NCBI GenBank assembly: GCA_014656175.1
Contig: BNBX01000008.1
Coordinates: forward strand, 37,811 to 101,810
Direction: 5' to 3'
DNA from: Streptomyces werraensis
Lineage (GTDB): Bacteria; Actinomycetota; Actinomycetes; Streptomycetales; Streptomycetaceae
DNA: 64,000 bases
Position numbers and translations under genes: made by a program. Positions 1 to 8,232 of the stretch are shown here, in pieces. Positions within the stretch are counted from its first letter, which is position 1. Every line of letters begins with the position of its first letter. Below the pieces are notes generated by a model. It worked only from the letters and a program-made list of their open reading frames with translations. It ran no database searches and was not told the origin of the DNA.

Positions 1-214
1 CGACCTGCGAGGGCAGGCAGGTGGCGTGGGCGAAGGCGAGCACGGCGGTCTCGTCCCCGATGAACAGGACGGTGCTGGTGCGCTCCTGCTCCGAGTCGCC
101 CGGGGTGCGGCAGGAGGTGCAGTCGTAACTGCCCGGGGCGGACTCTCCGGCGAGCAGGCGGGCTGCTTCTTCGTCGCCGATCTCGGCGCGTACCTCGTCG
201 CTGACGTCGAGCAT
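1..214 (-). CDS. Hypothetical protein, 3' end cut by window edge
   Basis: The first 71 codons of a leftward gene are visible; the rest lies outside the window. The ATG at 214 to 212 is preceded by a GAGGGAG-like ribosome site. The visible protein begins MLDVSDEVRAEIGDEEAARL, is acidic, and has a CxxC pair (YDCTSC) near residue 32 followed by a hydrophobic strand-like stretch (VLFIGDETAVLAFAHATCL). I recall similar short Streptomyces proteins but know no function. The CxxC suggests a metal or redox site, which is inference. Confidence 0.7.
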   Translation of the reverse strand, partial: MLDVSDEVRAEIGDEEAARLLAGESAPGSYDCTSCRTPGDSEQERTSTVLFIGDETAVLAFAHATCLPSQV

Positions 215-767
215 GCGCGGCACGGGTGGCTCCCTCGGGATGCGGTGCGTGGCGAGGCCGGATGGCTACCGGCCCGTGGTCCGGGCGGGTCCCCGGCTCA
301 TGAAGAAGACAACGGGCGATCTGTGGCGGGAGTCACGCCCTACGGCGAACGGAATCGAACCATCCAGCGCGCAGGGTCACAGCAGGTGCGGAATCCGGCA
401 CTCAATGTCAACTCGCGCTTGACGCAAGGGGTTTGACAGGGTGAGGTGCCTCACAGCTCGCACCGCGCGGTGGTCGACAAATCCGGAAATCGCGCAATGA
501 AATGGGTGGCCGAAAATCGCCGATACCCCGAGTAAGTCTCAACTGGCCAGGCACGACGGGCCATTGGTTGATCCGGGGGCCGACGGCTCCTTACATTCCT
601 CCGCCGTGTGCAACGAGCACCGCTCGGGTACGTCCGCCGGCCGCACCACCGACGCACCACCCTTCGTACGACCCCGCGGCGGACGGGGCGGCCGCGGCCC
701 GCGTGTCATCCGACGCGCCGGGCGGCGTCCCGCCGGGGGAAGCCCGGGTCCTCGGGGAAGGACCTCC
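215..767. other. Long intergenic region upstream of the Rpf-like gene
   Basis: This 553-base stretch separates two divergently oriented genes, and I find no convincing gene in it. A TTGACA box lies at 433-438, followed at 441-454 by an inverted repeat (GTGAGG-TG-CCTCAC) inside what would be the spacer. I see no good -10 box 17 bases downstream, so the pair is only a weak promoter/operator candidate. Streptomyces rpf genes often have a cyclic-di-AMP (ydaO) riboswitch leader, but I do not see its conserved GGGGUGAAU-type segment here. Confidence 0.5.
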
Positions 768-1415
768 ATGTCCGCATGTGCCGACAACACCCGTCGTAAC
801 GCCGGCAGGGCCCGTCCCGCGGCCTTCCTGGCGGGCGCGGCCCTGCTCGCACCGCTCGGACTGCTCGCCGCCGCAGGCGGCGCGGCCGCCGCGGACGACG
901 GGGTGTGGGACCGCATCGCCCAGTGCGAGAGCGGCGGCGACTGGCACATCAACACCGGCAACGGCTACTACGGCGGGCTTCAGTTCTCCGCCTCCACCTG
1001 GCGCGCCTTCGGCGGCACCGCGTACGCCCCGACGGCCGACCGGGCGAGCAGGGCCCAGCAGATCGAGATCGCCACGAAGGTCCAGCGCGCCCAGGGCTGG
1101 CAGGCCTGGCCCGCCTGCGGGGCCCGTGCCGGGGCGTCGGGGCCCGCCCCCGCCGCGGACCCGGCGCCCGCGAGGGAGGCCGGGCAGAAGCCGGCCGCGA
1201 CGAAGCGGAGCACGGCGCAGGCGGCCCCCGGGCGCACCGCCGCCCGCGCGGACCGGGGAGCATCCCGCGGCGAGTACACCGTCCGTCCCGGCGACACCCT
1301 GAGCGGGATCGCCGCCCGGCACGGGACGGACTGGCGTCGGCTGTACGCGGCCAACCGGGACGTCGTCGGCGCTGATCCCGACGTGCTCGTGCCCGGACAG
1401 CGGCTCGACGTCTGA
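768..1415 (+). CDS. Resuscitation-promoting factor-like transglycosylase with LysM
   Basis: This is a secreted peptidoglycan-cleaving enzyme of the Rpf family, 215 aa. The ATG at 768 has a GGGGAAGGA ribosome site 6 bases upstream. Residues 1-42 form a signal peptide ending in an alanine-rich stretch. Residues 45-120 are the Rpf (c-type lysozyme-like) domain, with WDRIAQCESGGDWHINTGNG carrying the catalytic glutamate at residue 54 and the conserved GYYGGLQF. An Ala/Pro/Arg-rich linker follows, then a C-terminal LysM module (YTVRPGDTLSGIAARHG ... VLVPGQRLDV) that should hold the protein on peptidoglycan. In actinobacteria such proteins promote spore germination and exit from dormancy. A strong hairpin terminator follows. 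Confidence 0.93.
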   Translation: MSACADNTRRNAGRARPAAFLAGAALLAPLGLLAAAGGAAAADDGVWDRIAQCESGGDWHINTGNGYYGGLQFSASTWRAFGGTAYAPTADRASRAQQIEIATKVQRAQGWQAWPACGARAGASGPAPAADPAPAREAGQKPAATKRSTAQAAPGRTAARADRGASRGEYTVRPGDTLSGIAARHGTDWRRLYAANRDVVGADPDVLVPGQRLDV

Positions 1416-1439
1416 GGCGCCCCCTTCGTCCGACTGCCT

Positions 1440-1466
1440 GGGTCCCTCCGCAGCCCGGAGGGACCC
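1440..1466 (+). terminator. Hairpin terminator after the Rpf-like gene
   Basis: A perfect 11-bp stem, GGGTCCCTCCG at 1440-1450 and its complement at 1456-1466, with a 5-base loop lies 25 bases after the stop. There is no U-tract, as is usual in Streptomyces. Confidence 0.8.
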
Positions 1467-1809
1467 TCGCCCGTCAGCCGCCGGGGCGTGCCGATCCATG
1501 TGACGAAAATGCGCACTTCTTGTGCACATCCCTTTCACGCGCCGGCCGTGCCAGCCCGGATATGCGTCACGGAAGCACTCTCGAATACCTCACGCGACAC
1601 AATTCTTTCGGGGTTTGCCGACGGGACTGCGAGGTACTCGGAAATATTCGTCGAATGACGCCGGACGGAGCAAGGAACCGCTCTTTCGGGTGACAGCCGC
1701 CCGTACGCCCCTGTCGTGATCCTGTGACACAAGTGTGACCGCGGACGCTCCCGGCCCCGGCTTCCGGCGCGGACTTCCCCGTTTCCGGGCCAGGGCATAG
1801 CGTGGCCGC
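1467..1809. other. AT-richer intergenic stretch without a recognised gene
   Basis: About 340 bases lie between the Rpf terminator and the I78 gene. The part from roughly 1497 to 1700 is clearly less GC-rich than its surroundings (for example AATATTCGTCGAATGACG) and shows no Streptomyces codon bias in any frame. It may hold promoters for the downstream gene or a non-coding RNA, but I cannot identify either. The sequence TGTGACACAAGTGTGA near 1724-1739 is a loose inverted repeat. Confidence 0.4.
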
Positions 1810-2025
1810 ATGGCACCCATTCCGACACCCCCCAGGGAACCCAGCGACAACCCGGACGCCTATGTCGGCCTCGCCGCCGACCGGGCCGAGCACCTCGCGC
1901 GCGAGCGCGGCTGGTCATCGGTGCGGGCCCTGGCGCCGGGGACGATCGTCACCATGGAGTACCGCGTGGGCCGGCTGAACTTCGAGGTGAGGGACGGCCG
2001 GGTGGCGCGGGCCTGGAAGGGCTGA
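1810..2025 (+). CDS. I78-family peptidase inhibitor
   Basis: This is a 71-aa cytoplasmic or short secreted protein. The C-terminal half (GWSSVRALAPGTIVTMEYRV, then GRLNFEVRDGRVARAWKG) fits the I78 inhibitor pattern, in which a GW and an RPG/APG-T-T motif are followed by RLN and a basic C-terminus. Family members bind serine peptidases through the exposed loop. No signal peptide is visible. The ATG at 1810 lacks a clear ribosome site and may be leaderless or use the TAGCGT box 10 bases upstream as part of its promoter. The gene is monocistronic and runs into a shared terminator with the PAP2 gene. Confidence 0.85.
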   Translation: MAPIPTPPREPSDNPDAYVGLAADRAEHLARERGWSSVRALAPGTIVTMEYRVGRLNFEVRDGRVARAWKG

Positions 2026-2026
2026 G

Positions 2027-2078
2027 ACACACCGAGGGCCCCGGTCCATGAGCAGTGGACCGGGGCCCTCGGCGTGTC
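2027..2078. terminator. Bidirectional terminator between I78 and PAP2 genes
   Basis: A very strong inverted repeat has arms CGAGGGCCCCGGTCC and GGACCGGGGCCCTCG around a 9-base loop, and extends outwards by a few more pairs with one mismatch. It lies between two convergent stop codons and can serve both genes. Confidence 0.88.
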
Positions 2079-2088
2079 CGGAGGTCCC

Positions 2089-3093
2089 TCAGGGGCGCGG
2101 CGCCGGTGTCGTCCCGCGCGGATGGCGGTCGGTGTGCTGCGGGCGCCGGCTGCCCACGGGTGTCACCGGGGAGCGCTCGGCGCGGCTGGTGTGGGGGCCG
2201 GGCGCCAGATAGACCGGCGACCGGGCCGCGCGCCCGGCGGTAACCGGCTCGTGCACCGTGCCGGCGGCGCGCTCGATGAGCGGACGGACCACGACGGGGC
2301 GGCCCGCCGGGGCGGGCACCGGCGCCTTCGTCCTGCGGCGGTCGCGCAGCCTGTCCCGCACGGTGAGGATCCGCGCCTCGGCCCGCGCGATCAGCGGCTC
2401 GAACCAGGGCAGCGCGAGCAGGATCAGCAGGCCCGCGGCCCAGCCCAGCAGGACGTCGCTGAGCCAGTGGGTGCCGATGTAGACGGTGGACAGCCCGACG
2501 CCCAGGGACGTCACGGCCGACAGTGCGGAAAGCCAGCGGCGGGCCCGCGGGGTGGAGGCCAGGTAGGCCAGGATTCCCCAGGTCACCACGGCGTTCGCGG
2601 TGTGACCGCTCGGAAATATATCCCCGCCGAGCCACATCTCGTTCGAGCCGATCTCGGTCGCGTAGTGCGGTCCGAGCCGCCCCATGCCGTACTTCGCGGC
2701 GCCCACCGTGATGTTGAGGAGCAGCAGGGAGACGCCGAGGGCGAGCAGCGGGCGCAGCGTGTGCTGCCGCCAGGAGCGCCAGCCCAGCCAGGCGGCGACC
2801 ATCACGGCGGTGGGGCCGCGCTGGCCCAGCACCACGTAGTAGTCGACGAAGGCGTGCAGCTCCGGCCACTGCTGGTAGGGGCGGAAGAACATGACCTGCC
2901 AGTCCAGGCGGACCAGCCAGGAGGTGGCCACCACGGCCCACACGATCGCCCCGTAGAAGGCCAGGGTCGCGCCGAGGAGCACCATCCGGTGCCGGCTCAT
3001 TCGCGGCATGCCGACGTGGGCCGGTCGCTCCGGCTCACGGTCCAGCCTCGCGAACACCCGGTCCAGACGGGTGTGACTCCGTTCGGTACGCAC
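2089..3093 (-). CDS. PAP2-family membrane phosphatase
   Basis: This is a 334-aa integral membrane phosphatase of the type-2 phosphatidic acid phosphatase family, which removes phosphate from lipid or isoprenyl phosphates at the outer membrane face. It has six hydrophobic segments. The three family motifs are visible: KYGMGRLGP (first, Lys/Arg), FPSGHT (second) and STVYIGTHWLSDVLLG (third, with His and Asp). The C-terminal roughly 80 residues are a basic, Pro/Arg-rich cytoplasmic tail. I chose the GTG at 3093 (VRTERSHTRL...) because a TAACGT-like -10 sits just upstream, as in leaderless starts; an in-frame ATG exists at 3168. The substrate is not evident. Confidence 0.9.
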   Translation of the reverse strand: MRTERSHTRLDRVFARLDREPERPAHVGMPRMSRHRMVLLGATLAFYGAIVWAVVATSWLVRLDWQVMFFRPYQQWPELHAFVDYYVVLGQRGPTAVMVAAWLGWRSWRQHTLRPLLALGVSLLLLNITVGAAKYGMGRLGPHYATEIGSNEMWLGGDIFPSGHTANAVVTWGILAYLASTPRARRWLSALSAVTSLGVGLSTVYIGTHWLSDVLLGWAAGLLILLALPWFEPLIARAEARILTVRDRLRDRRRTKAPVPAPAGRPVVVRPLIERAAGTVHEPVTAGRAARSPVYLAPGPHTSRAERSPVTPVGSRRPQHTDRHPRGTTPAPRP

Positions 3094-3323
3094 CCAATCG
3101 ACGTTACAGCGAGTGAGTGTGCGGGCCCGACGATTCAGCGGCTTTGTGATGACGATGTGATGTGGCATTCCTCTCAGACAGGACCTTTATTTCCGGCGAA
3201 TCCGAACCCCCGGAGCGCAATTGTTTTGGGCATGTCGTGCCCCCGGTTTATCGGCTGTCCGAATTGGTTCACCCGGGGCTCGCGTGGAATTCCCGTGCCG
3301 CTCACCGGCCGGTCCGGCGGGGG

Positions 3324-4604
3324 TCAGGGCGGTCCGGACCCGTTCAGCCAGAAGGCGCCGTATGCCGCCGAGGCCGCCGCGACCGTCCCCAGTCCCGCCG
3401 CGAGCAGACGCGTCTGCGCCCGGGCCAGGGCCACGGCGAGCGGCAGGAGCAGCGGGAAGGCCGGCATCAGCAGCCGCGGTTTCGACCCGAAGTAGCTCGA
3501 CGCGCACAGGGCGAGCGCGGTGACCGTGCCGGCGTAGACCAGCAGCGGAAGCGGCTGTCCCCGGCGTACGCACAGGACGTAGAGCCACACCACCAGGGCC
3601 ACGCCGGCGACCAGCGCGACCCCGGCGAGGGCCGACGGGAAGGACGTGAACCGTCCGGCGACGAACAGGGCGAAGGCGTAGCCGCCGTCGAAGCCGTTGC
3701 GCCAGCCGGCCTGCACGTCCAGATAGCCCAGCGGGCCGCCCCCGGTGCGGTCGCCGACCCACAGGACGTACCCGGCGGCCCCCAGGGGCGCGAGCAGCAT
3801 CCCGGCCACCCGGCGCGGGCGCACACCGAGGGTGTGCGGCGATGGCGGAGCGCCGTCCGATGCGCCCGTACGCGGGGCGCCGGGCGGAGGACCGGCGTGG
3901 CCGTCACCGCGCGCGCCGCCCGCCGGTACCGCACTGCCGTCCCCCACGAAGGAGGAACCGGAGCGCTCCCGCAGGAAGGCGGCCACCCCGGCCGCCCACA
4001 CCGCCGCGACCACCGCGAGCCCCACCGGCCGGGTCAGCCCCGCCAGCCCCGCCAGCAGGCCCGCCGTCACCCAGCGCCCCGTGAGCACGGCGTACAGCGC
4101 CCAGGCCGCCAGCGCCGTGAACAGCGACTCGCTGTACGCCATCGACTGCACGATCCCGACCGGCAGCACCGCCCACAGCAGCACCGCGCACACCCCGGCC
4201 CGCCGCCCGTACAGATGGTCGGCCACCGCGAAGATCCCCCAGGCCGCGGCGAGCGAGGCGAGCAGGCTCACCACGAACCCCCCGTCGGCGTACGACAACG
4301 GGGACACCGCCGCCACCAGCCGCTCCAGCCACGGCAGCAGCGGGAAGAACGCCAGGTTGGAGTGCACGTCGCCGTTCGGCAGCCGCACCTCGTAGCCGTA
4401 CCCCAGCTCGGCGACCCTCGTGTACCAGAGGGAGTCCCAGCGGGCGGTCAGCAAGGTGTACGCGCTCTTGCCGCGTGCCCCGCTCCACAGGGCCAGGACG
4501 ACCAGGCCCAGGGCACGCACGGCGGCGTACCCGAGGAGCGCCGGGGCGGCCCGGCGAAGAGCTCCGGGGCGGGCCGCGGCGGCACGCGTCTCGAGATCGT
4601 TCAC
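3324..4604 (-). CDS. Multispanning mannosyltransferase-like (PIG-V type) membrane protein
   Basis: This is a 426-aa membrane protein with about ten hydrophobic segments. The early luminal loop contains ARWDSLWYTRVAELGYG and HSNLAFFPLLPWLERLV, which match the GPI mannosyltransferase 2 (PIG-V) type GT-C family; the WD pair is the expected active-site acidic region. Such actinobacterial proteins probably transfer a polyprenyl-phosphate-linked sugar to an extracytoplasmic acceptor. The start is the GTG at 4604 (VNDLETRAAA), with a GATAAT -10 box 6 bases upstream, implying a leaderless mRNA. The loop near the middle is Gly/Ser/Pro-rich and variable. Acceptor and donor are unknown. Confidence 0.82.
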   Translation of the reverse strand: MNDLETRAAAARPGALRRAAPALLGYAAVRALGLVVLALWSGARGKSAYTLLTARWDSLWYTRVAELGYGYEVRLPNGDVHSNLAFFPLLPWLERLVAAVSPLSYADGGFVVSLLASLAAAWGIFAVADHLYGRRAGVCAVLLWAVLPVGIVQSMAYSESLFTALAAWALYAVLTGRWVTAGLLAGLAGLTRPVGLAVVAAVWAAGVAAFLRERSGSSFVGDGSAVPAGGARGDGHAGPPPGAPRTGASDGAPPSPHTLGVRPRRVAGMLLAPLGAAGYVLWVGDRTGGGPLGYLDVQAGWRNGFDGGYAFALFVAGRFTSFPSALAGVALVAGVALVVWLYVLCVRRGQPLPLLVYAGTVTALALCASSYFGSKPRLLMPAFPLLLPLAVALARAQTRLLAAGLGTVAAASAAYGAFWLNGSGPP

Positions 4605-4878
4605 GCGCCGATTATCGACCCGGCCCGGCACCGGCCCGCCCGCGCCGGCGCGGGGACCGTACGGAGGGAGGGCCGGGGGAGTGGTGTACGCCACACCGAT
4701 CGGCCGCGAGGTTGAGAGGCCCGCCACTCGACCTCAGCGTTCCCTCGCGTACTCTGACGTGTCACTCGCCGTTCGCCGCGCGGGCCGGGGACGACCGCTC
4801 CTCTCCGGCCGAGGCACGGGGGAGTCCCCCACCCCGTGAGCCCGCGGTACCGCGAGGGAACTTCTGGGAGGTACGTAC

Positions 4879-6576
4879 ATGTCCGGGACGACCACGGCCG
4901 CCGCGCTGCGCCGTCGGGCGGCCGGGGCCGGTGCCAACCGGTGGGTGGTGCTCGTCGTCCTCTGCGTCAGCCTGCTGCTGGTCGCCGTCGACGCCACCGT
5001 GCTGCACGTGGCCGTCCCCGCCGTCACCGAGGACCTCAAGCCCGGCGCGGTGGAACTGCTCTGGATCGTCGACGCCTATCCGCTGGTCTGCGCCTCGCTG
5101 CTGATCCTGTTCGGCACCCTGGGCGACCGCGTCGGCCGCAGACGGATCCTCCTCCTCGGCTACACCCTGTTCGGCGTGGCCTCGGCCATGGCGGCCTTCG
5201 CGGACGACGCGCACCTGCTGATCGTGGCGCGGGCGCTGCTCGGCGTCGGCGGCGCGATGATCATGCCGGCCACGCTGTCGATCCTGCGCCAGGTCTTCCC
5301 CGACCGCCGTGAGCGGGCGCTCGCCATCGGTGTCTGGAGCGCCGTCGCCGCCGTGGGCGCCGCGGTCGGACCGCTGCTCGGCGGCTTCCTGCTGGAGCAC
5401 TTCTGGTGGGGCTCGGTCTTCCTGGTCAACATCCCGCTGATGCTGGTCAGCCTGCCCGTCGGGCGGATCCTGCTGCCCGAGTCGAAGGGTGAGGGCGACG
5501 GCCCCTGGGACGTGGTCGGCGCGCTCACGGCCGCCGCCGGGCTGTTCGCGGTGGTCCTCGGGGTGAAGCGGCTCGGCGCGGGCGAGGTCGGTGCGGCCAC
5601 GCTGGTGCCGCTGGCCGCGGGGACCGTCCTGCTGGTGCTGTTCGTCCGCCGGCAGCGGAGGCGCGAGCACCCGCTGCTCGACCTGCGGATGTTCTCCCGG
5701 CCCGCGTTCAGCACCTCGGTCGGCTGCATCGTGCTGGCCATGCTCGCCCTGGTGGGCCTTGAGCTGATCGCCGCGCAGTACCTCCAGCTGGTGCTGGGAC
5801 TGTCCCCGCTGGAGACCGGACTGCGGCTGGTGCCGCTCACCTTCGCGGCGATGGCCGCGGGCCTGGCGGGCGCCCGGATGCTGCGCCGGTTCGGCCCGCG
5901 CCGCATGGTCTCCCTCGGCTTCTGCCTCACGGCCGGGGCGGTGGTGCTGCTGACCGCCATGGGCGGCGAGGACAACGCCCCGCTGCTGCTCGGCGGGTTC
6001 GTGCTGCTCGGCTTCGGGCTGGAGACCACCCTCTTCGGCGCGTACGAGTCGATGCTCAGCGAGGCCCCGCAGGACCAGGCCGGCGGGGCGGCGGCCATCG
6101 GCGAGACGTCCTACCAGCTCGGCGCGGGCATCGGCATCGCGCTGCTCGGCAGCGTGATGAACGCGGCCTACGCGCCTGGGCTCTCCCACGTCCCCGGGGT
6201 GCCGCCCTCGGCGTCCGCCGCGGCGGCGCACTCGCTGGGCGAGGCGTACGAGGTCGCGGCCCGCCTCGACGGCCCCGCGGGTGAGGCGCTGCGCCTGGCC
6301 GCCCGCCACTCCTTCGTCCACGGCCTGCACGTGACGCTCCTGGTCAGCGCGGGTCTCCTCCTCGCCGGCGCGGCGATGGCCCTGCGCCTGCCGCGCCTGA
6401 TGCACTGCGACCCGGAGGAGGAAACGCCCTGCGGACCCGCCTCCGGGACATCTTCCGCCCCGGCCGACTCCGCCTCCGGGACCACCGCCGAGGCGTCTGT
6501 CGCCCCAGGCCTCGGCAGCGCCCCCATGCGGATGCCCGCGCAGCGGGAGTCGCGTGGCTCGGGCGTGAAGGTCTGA
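4879..6576 (+). CDS. MFS drug exporter, DHA2 (14-TMS) type
   Basis: This is a 565-aa proton-coupled exporter of the major facilitator superfamily. The N-terminal half shows the DHA2 signatures: motif D1 (DATVLHVAVPAV), then WIVDAYPLVCASLLILFGTL, motif A (GDRVGRRRILLLG) and motif C near GVWSAVAAVGAAVGPLLGG. Fourteen hydrophobic segments fit the length. The C-terminal about 70 residues are hydrophilic. The ATG at 4879 follows a GGGAGG ribosome site 6 bases upstream. No regulator is adjacent, so the substrate cannot be inferred from context. It is transcribed divergently from the mannosyltransferase-like gene. Confidence 0.93.
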   Translation: MSGTTTAAALRRRAAGAGANRWVVLVVLCVSLLLVAVDATVLHVAVPAVTEDLKPGAVELLWIVDAYPLVCASLLILFGTLGDRVGRRRILLLGYTLFGVASAMAAFADDAHLLIVARALLGVGGAMIMPATLSILRQVFPDRRERALAIGVWSAVAAVGAAVGPLLGGFLLEHFWWGSVFLVNIPLMLVSLPVGRILLPESKGEGDGPWDVVGALTAAAGLFAVVLGVKRLGAGEVGAATLVPLAAGTVLLVLFVRRQRRREHPLLDLRMFSRPAFSTSVGCIVLAMLALVGLELIAAQYLQLVLGLSPLETGLRLVPLTFAAMAAGLAGARMLRRFGPRRMVSLGFCLTAGAVVLLTAMGGEDNAPLLLGGFVLLGFGLETTLFGAYESMLSEAPQDQAGGAAAIGETSYQLGAGIGIALLGSVMNAAYAPGLSHVPGVPPSASAAAAHSLGEAYEVAARLDGPAGEALRLAARHSFVHGLHVTLLVSAGLLLAGAAMALRLPRLMHCDPEEETPCGPASGTSSAPADSASGTTAEASVAPGLGSAPMRMPAQRESRGSGVKV

Positions 6577-6949
6577 CCCGCCGGCCCGAAGCCGCCTCGG
6601 GATTCTCCTCGGGGGCCACTGCCACGGTTGCCCGCGGGCTGCGTCCTCGGCGGTTCGCCGGCTGCCCTGCGGGGCAGGCCGCGAGGCTGTTCGCGCGGCA
6701 GGTGACGGGGCCGTCTCCGGTGGTGTTCGCGAGGCCCCGCTCCGGGGTGGGCCTACGCCGTCACCTCCGGGGCCGAATCGGGTGGCGCTCCGGAGGCCCG
6801 GGCCGGGCCCGGAGCGCCCCGATGCCGGGACCGGCCCCGTGCGATGCGCTCAGCGGGAGTCGCCGGGTGGCCGGGGCCGCGGTGTGACGCGTCCGGCGTG
6901 GGCCGGGGTGGACGGCGGGGGGACCGCGTCGTAACGTCGGGCCGAGCCT
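6577..6949. other. Intergenic region after the MFS exporter
   Basis: I find no gene here; reading frames lack homology-like motifs and ribosome sites. A hairpin (GGCGCTCCGG at 6784-6793 and its complement at 6809-6818, with a further GC-rich inner stem) may be a late terminator. A TAACGT at 6931-6936 could be the -10 of the downstream dehydrogenase promoter. Confidence 0.45.
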
Positions 6950-6966
6950 GACTAGCAGTGCTAGTC
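6950..6966. promoter_or_regulatory. Palindromic TetR-type operator before glutaryl-CoA dehydrogenase
   Basis: GACTAGC-AGT-GCTAGTC is an inverted repeat with 7-bp arms and a 3-bp centre, 36 bases before the ATG of the dehydrogenase. The 13-mer ACTAGCAGTGCTA inside it recurs exactly at 54827-54839, in the divergent promoter of a TetR gene and another acyl-CoA dehydrogenase. A role as that TetR protein's operator is inference from the shared sequence. Confidence 0.7.
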
Positions 6967-7002
6967 GACGTACCGGATGACCAGCCCCCGGAGGGTGCAC
7001 CC

Positions 7003-8193
7003 ATGGCCGCGTCCGCGAAGCCGCCCGCGTTCGACCCCGCCGACCCCCTCGGCCTCGACGACCTGCTGGAGCCGGAGGACCTGGCGATCCGGGACACGGT
7101 GCGCGGCTGGGCGGCGGACCGTGTGCTGCCGTACGTCGCGGACTGGTACGAGAAGGGTGAGCTGCCGGACATCCGGGAGCTGGCCCGGGAGCTCGGCGGG
7201 ATCGGCGCGCTCGGCATGTCCCTCGACGGCTACGGGTGCGCGGGTGCGAGCGCCGTGCAGTACGGGCTTGCCTGCCTGGAACTGGAGGCGGCCGACTCCG
7301 GCATCCGCTCCCTGGTGTCCGTGCAGGGCTCCCTCGCCATGTACGCGATCCACCGCTTCGGCAGCGAGGAGCAGAAGCAGCAGTGGCTGCCCCGGATGGC
7401 GGCCGGCGAGGTCATCGGCTGCTTCGGGCTGACCGAGCCCGACCACGGCTCCGACCCCGGCTCGATGCGCACCTACGCCAAGCGCGACGGCTCCGACTGG
7501 GTGCTCAACGGACGCAAGATGTGGATCACCAACGGGTCCGTCGCCGGGGTCGCCGTGGTGTGGGCGCAGACCGACGACGGCATCCGCGGCTTCGCCGTCC
7601 CCACCGACGCGTCCGGCTTCTCGGCGCCGGAGATCAGGCACAAGTGGTCCCTGCGCGCCTCCGTCACCAGCGAGCTGGTCTTGGACGACGTACGGCTGCC
7701 CGCCGACGCGGTGCTGCCGGGGGTGACCGGACTCAAGGGCCCGCTGAGCTGTCTGTCGCACGCCCGGTACGGGATCGTGTGGGGCTCGATGGGCGCCGCG
7801 CGGAGCTGTTTCGAGGCTGCGGTCGACTACGCGAAGTCGCGGGAGCAGTTCGGGCGGCCCATCGGCGGCTTCCAGCTCACCCAGGCCAAACTCGCCGACA
7901 TGACGGTGGAACTGCACAAGGGGATCCTGCTCGCCCACCATCTGGGGCGGCGGATGGACGCCGGCCGCCTGCGTCCCGAGCAGGTCAGCTTCGGCAAACT
8001 CAACAACGTGCGCGAGGCGATCGAGATCTGCCGTACGGCCCGGACGATCCTCGGGGCCAACGGGATCTCGCTGGAGTACCCGGTGATGCGGCACGCGACG
8101 AACCTGGAGTCGGTGCTCACCTACGAGGGCACCGTGGAGATGCACCAGCTCGTGCTGGGCAAGGCGCTCACCGGAATCGACGCGTTCCGGTAG
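7003..8193 (+). CDS. gcdH: Glutaryl-CoA dehydrogenase (acyl-CoA dehydrogenase family)
   Basis: This is a 396-aa flavoenzyme that oxidises and decarboxylates glutaryl-CoA to crotonyl-CoA in lysine/tryptophan breakdown. Support for GCDH rather than a generic acyl-CoA dehydrogenase: the GIRSLVSVQGSLAM segment with the arginine used to bind the distal carboxylate, GCFGLTEPDHGSDPGSM (FAD-binding loop), ARYGIVWGSMGAARSCFE, and the catalytic glutamate in TYEGTVEMHQLVLGKALTG near the C-terminus. I chose the ATG at 7003 because a CCGGAGG site lies 8 bases upstream; an in-frame ATG at 6958 falls inside the operator. It is followed by a terminator. It is probably controlled by the palindrome at 6950-6966. 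Confidence 0.92.
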   Translation: MAASAKPPAFDPADPLGLDDLLEPEDLAIRDTVRGWAADRVLPYVADWYEKGELPDIRELARELGGIGALGMSLDGYGCAGASAVQYGLACLELEAADSGIRSLVSVQGSLAMYAIHRFGSEEQKQQWLPRMAAGEVIGCFGLTEPDHGSDPGSMRTYAKRDGSDWVLNGRKMWITNGSVAGVAVVWAQTDDGIRGFAVPTDASGFSAPEIRHKWSLRASVTSELVLDDVRLPADAVLPGVTGLKGPLSCLSHARYGIVWGSMGAARSCFEAAVDYAKSREQFGRPIGGFQLTQAKLADMTVELHKGILLAHHLGRRMDAGRLRPEQVSFGKLNNVREAIEICRTARTILGANGISLEYPVMRHATNLESVLTYEGTVEMHQLVLGKALTGIDAFR

Positions 8194-8206
8194 ACCCGCC
8201 TGCGGG

Positions 8207-8232
8207 GGCGGGGCCGGCTCGGCGGCCCCGCC
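8207..8232. terminator. Bidirectional hairpin between gcdH and the SepF-like gene
   Basis: GGCGGGGCCG at 8207-8216 pairs perfectly with CGGCCCCGCC at 8223-8232 around a 6-base loop. It sits between convergent genes. Confidence 0.82.

Noticed and set aside
340..372. A tRNA-like GGTTCGATTCCG on the minus strand
   Set aside because: The T-arm would need two wobble pairs, and no acceptor, D or anticodon stems fold around it.
500..767. Cyclic-di-AMP (ydaO) riboswitch before the Rpf-like gene
   Set aside because: Expected from other Streptomyces rpf leaders, but the conserved GGGGUGAAU-type core and paired partner segments are not seen. An Infernal search with RF00379 would settle it.
4762..6405. 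Long open frame antisense to the DHA2 exporter
   Set aside because: The product is a His/Gln/Arg/Asp-rich shadow of a well-supported transporter.
6702..6887. Short open frame between the MFS and gcdH genes
   Set aside because: No ribosome site, Arg/Gly/Pro-rich product typical of GC-rich noise, and a hairpin runs through it.
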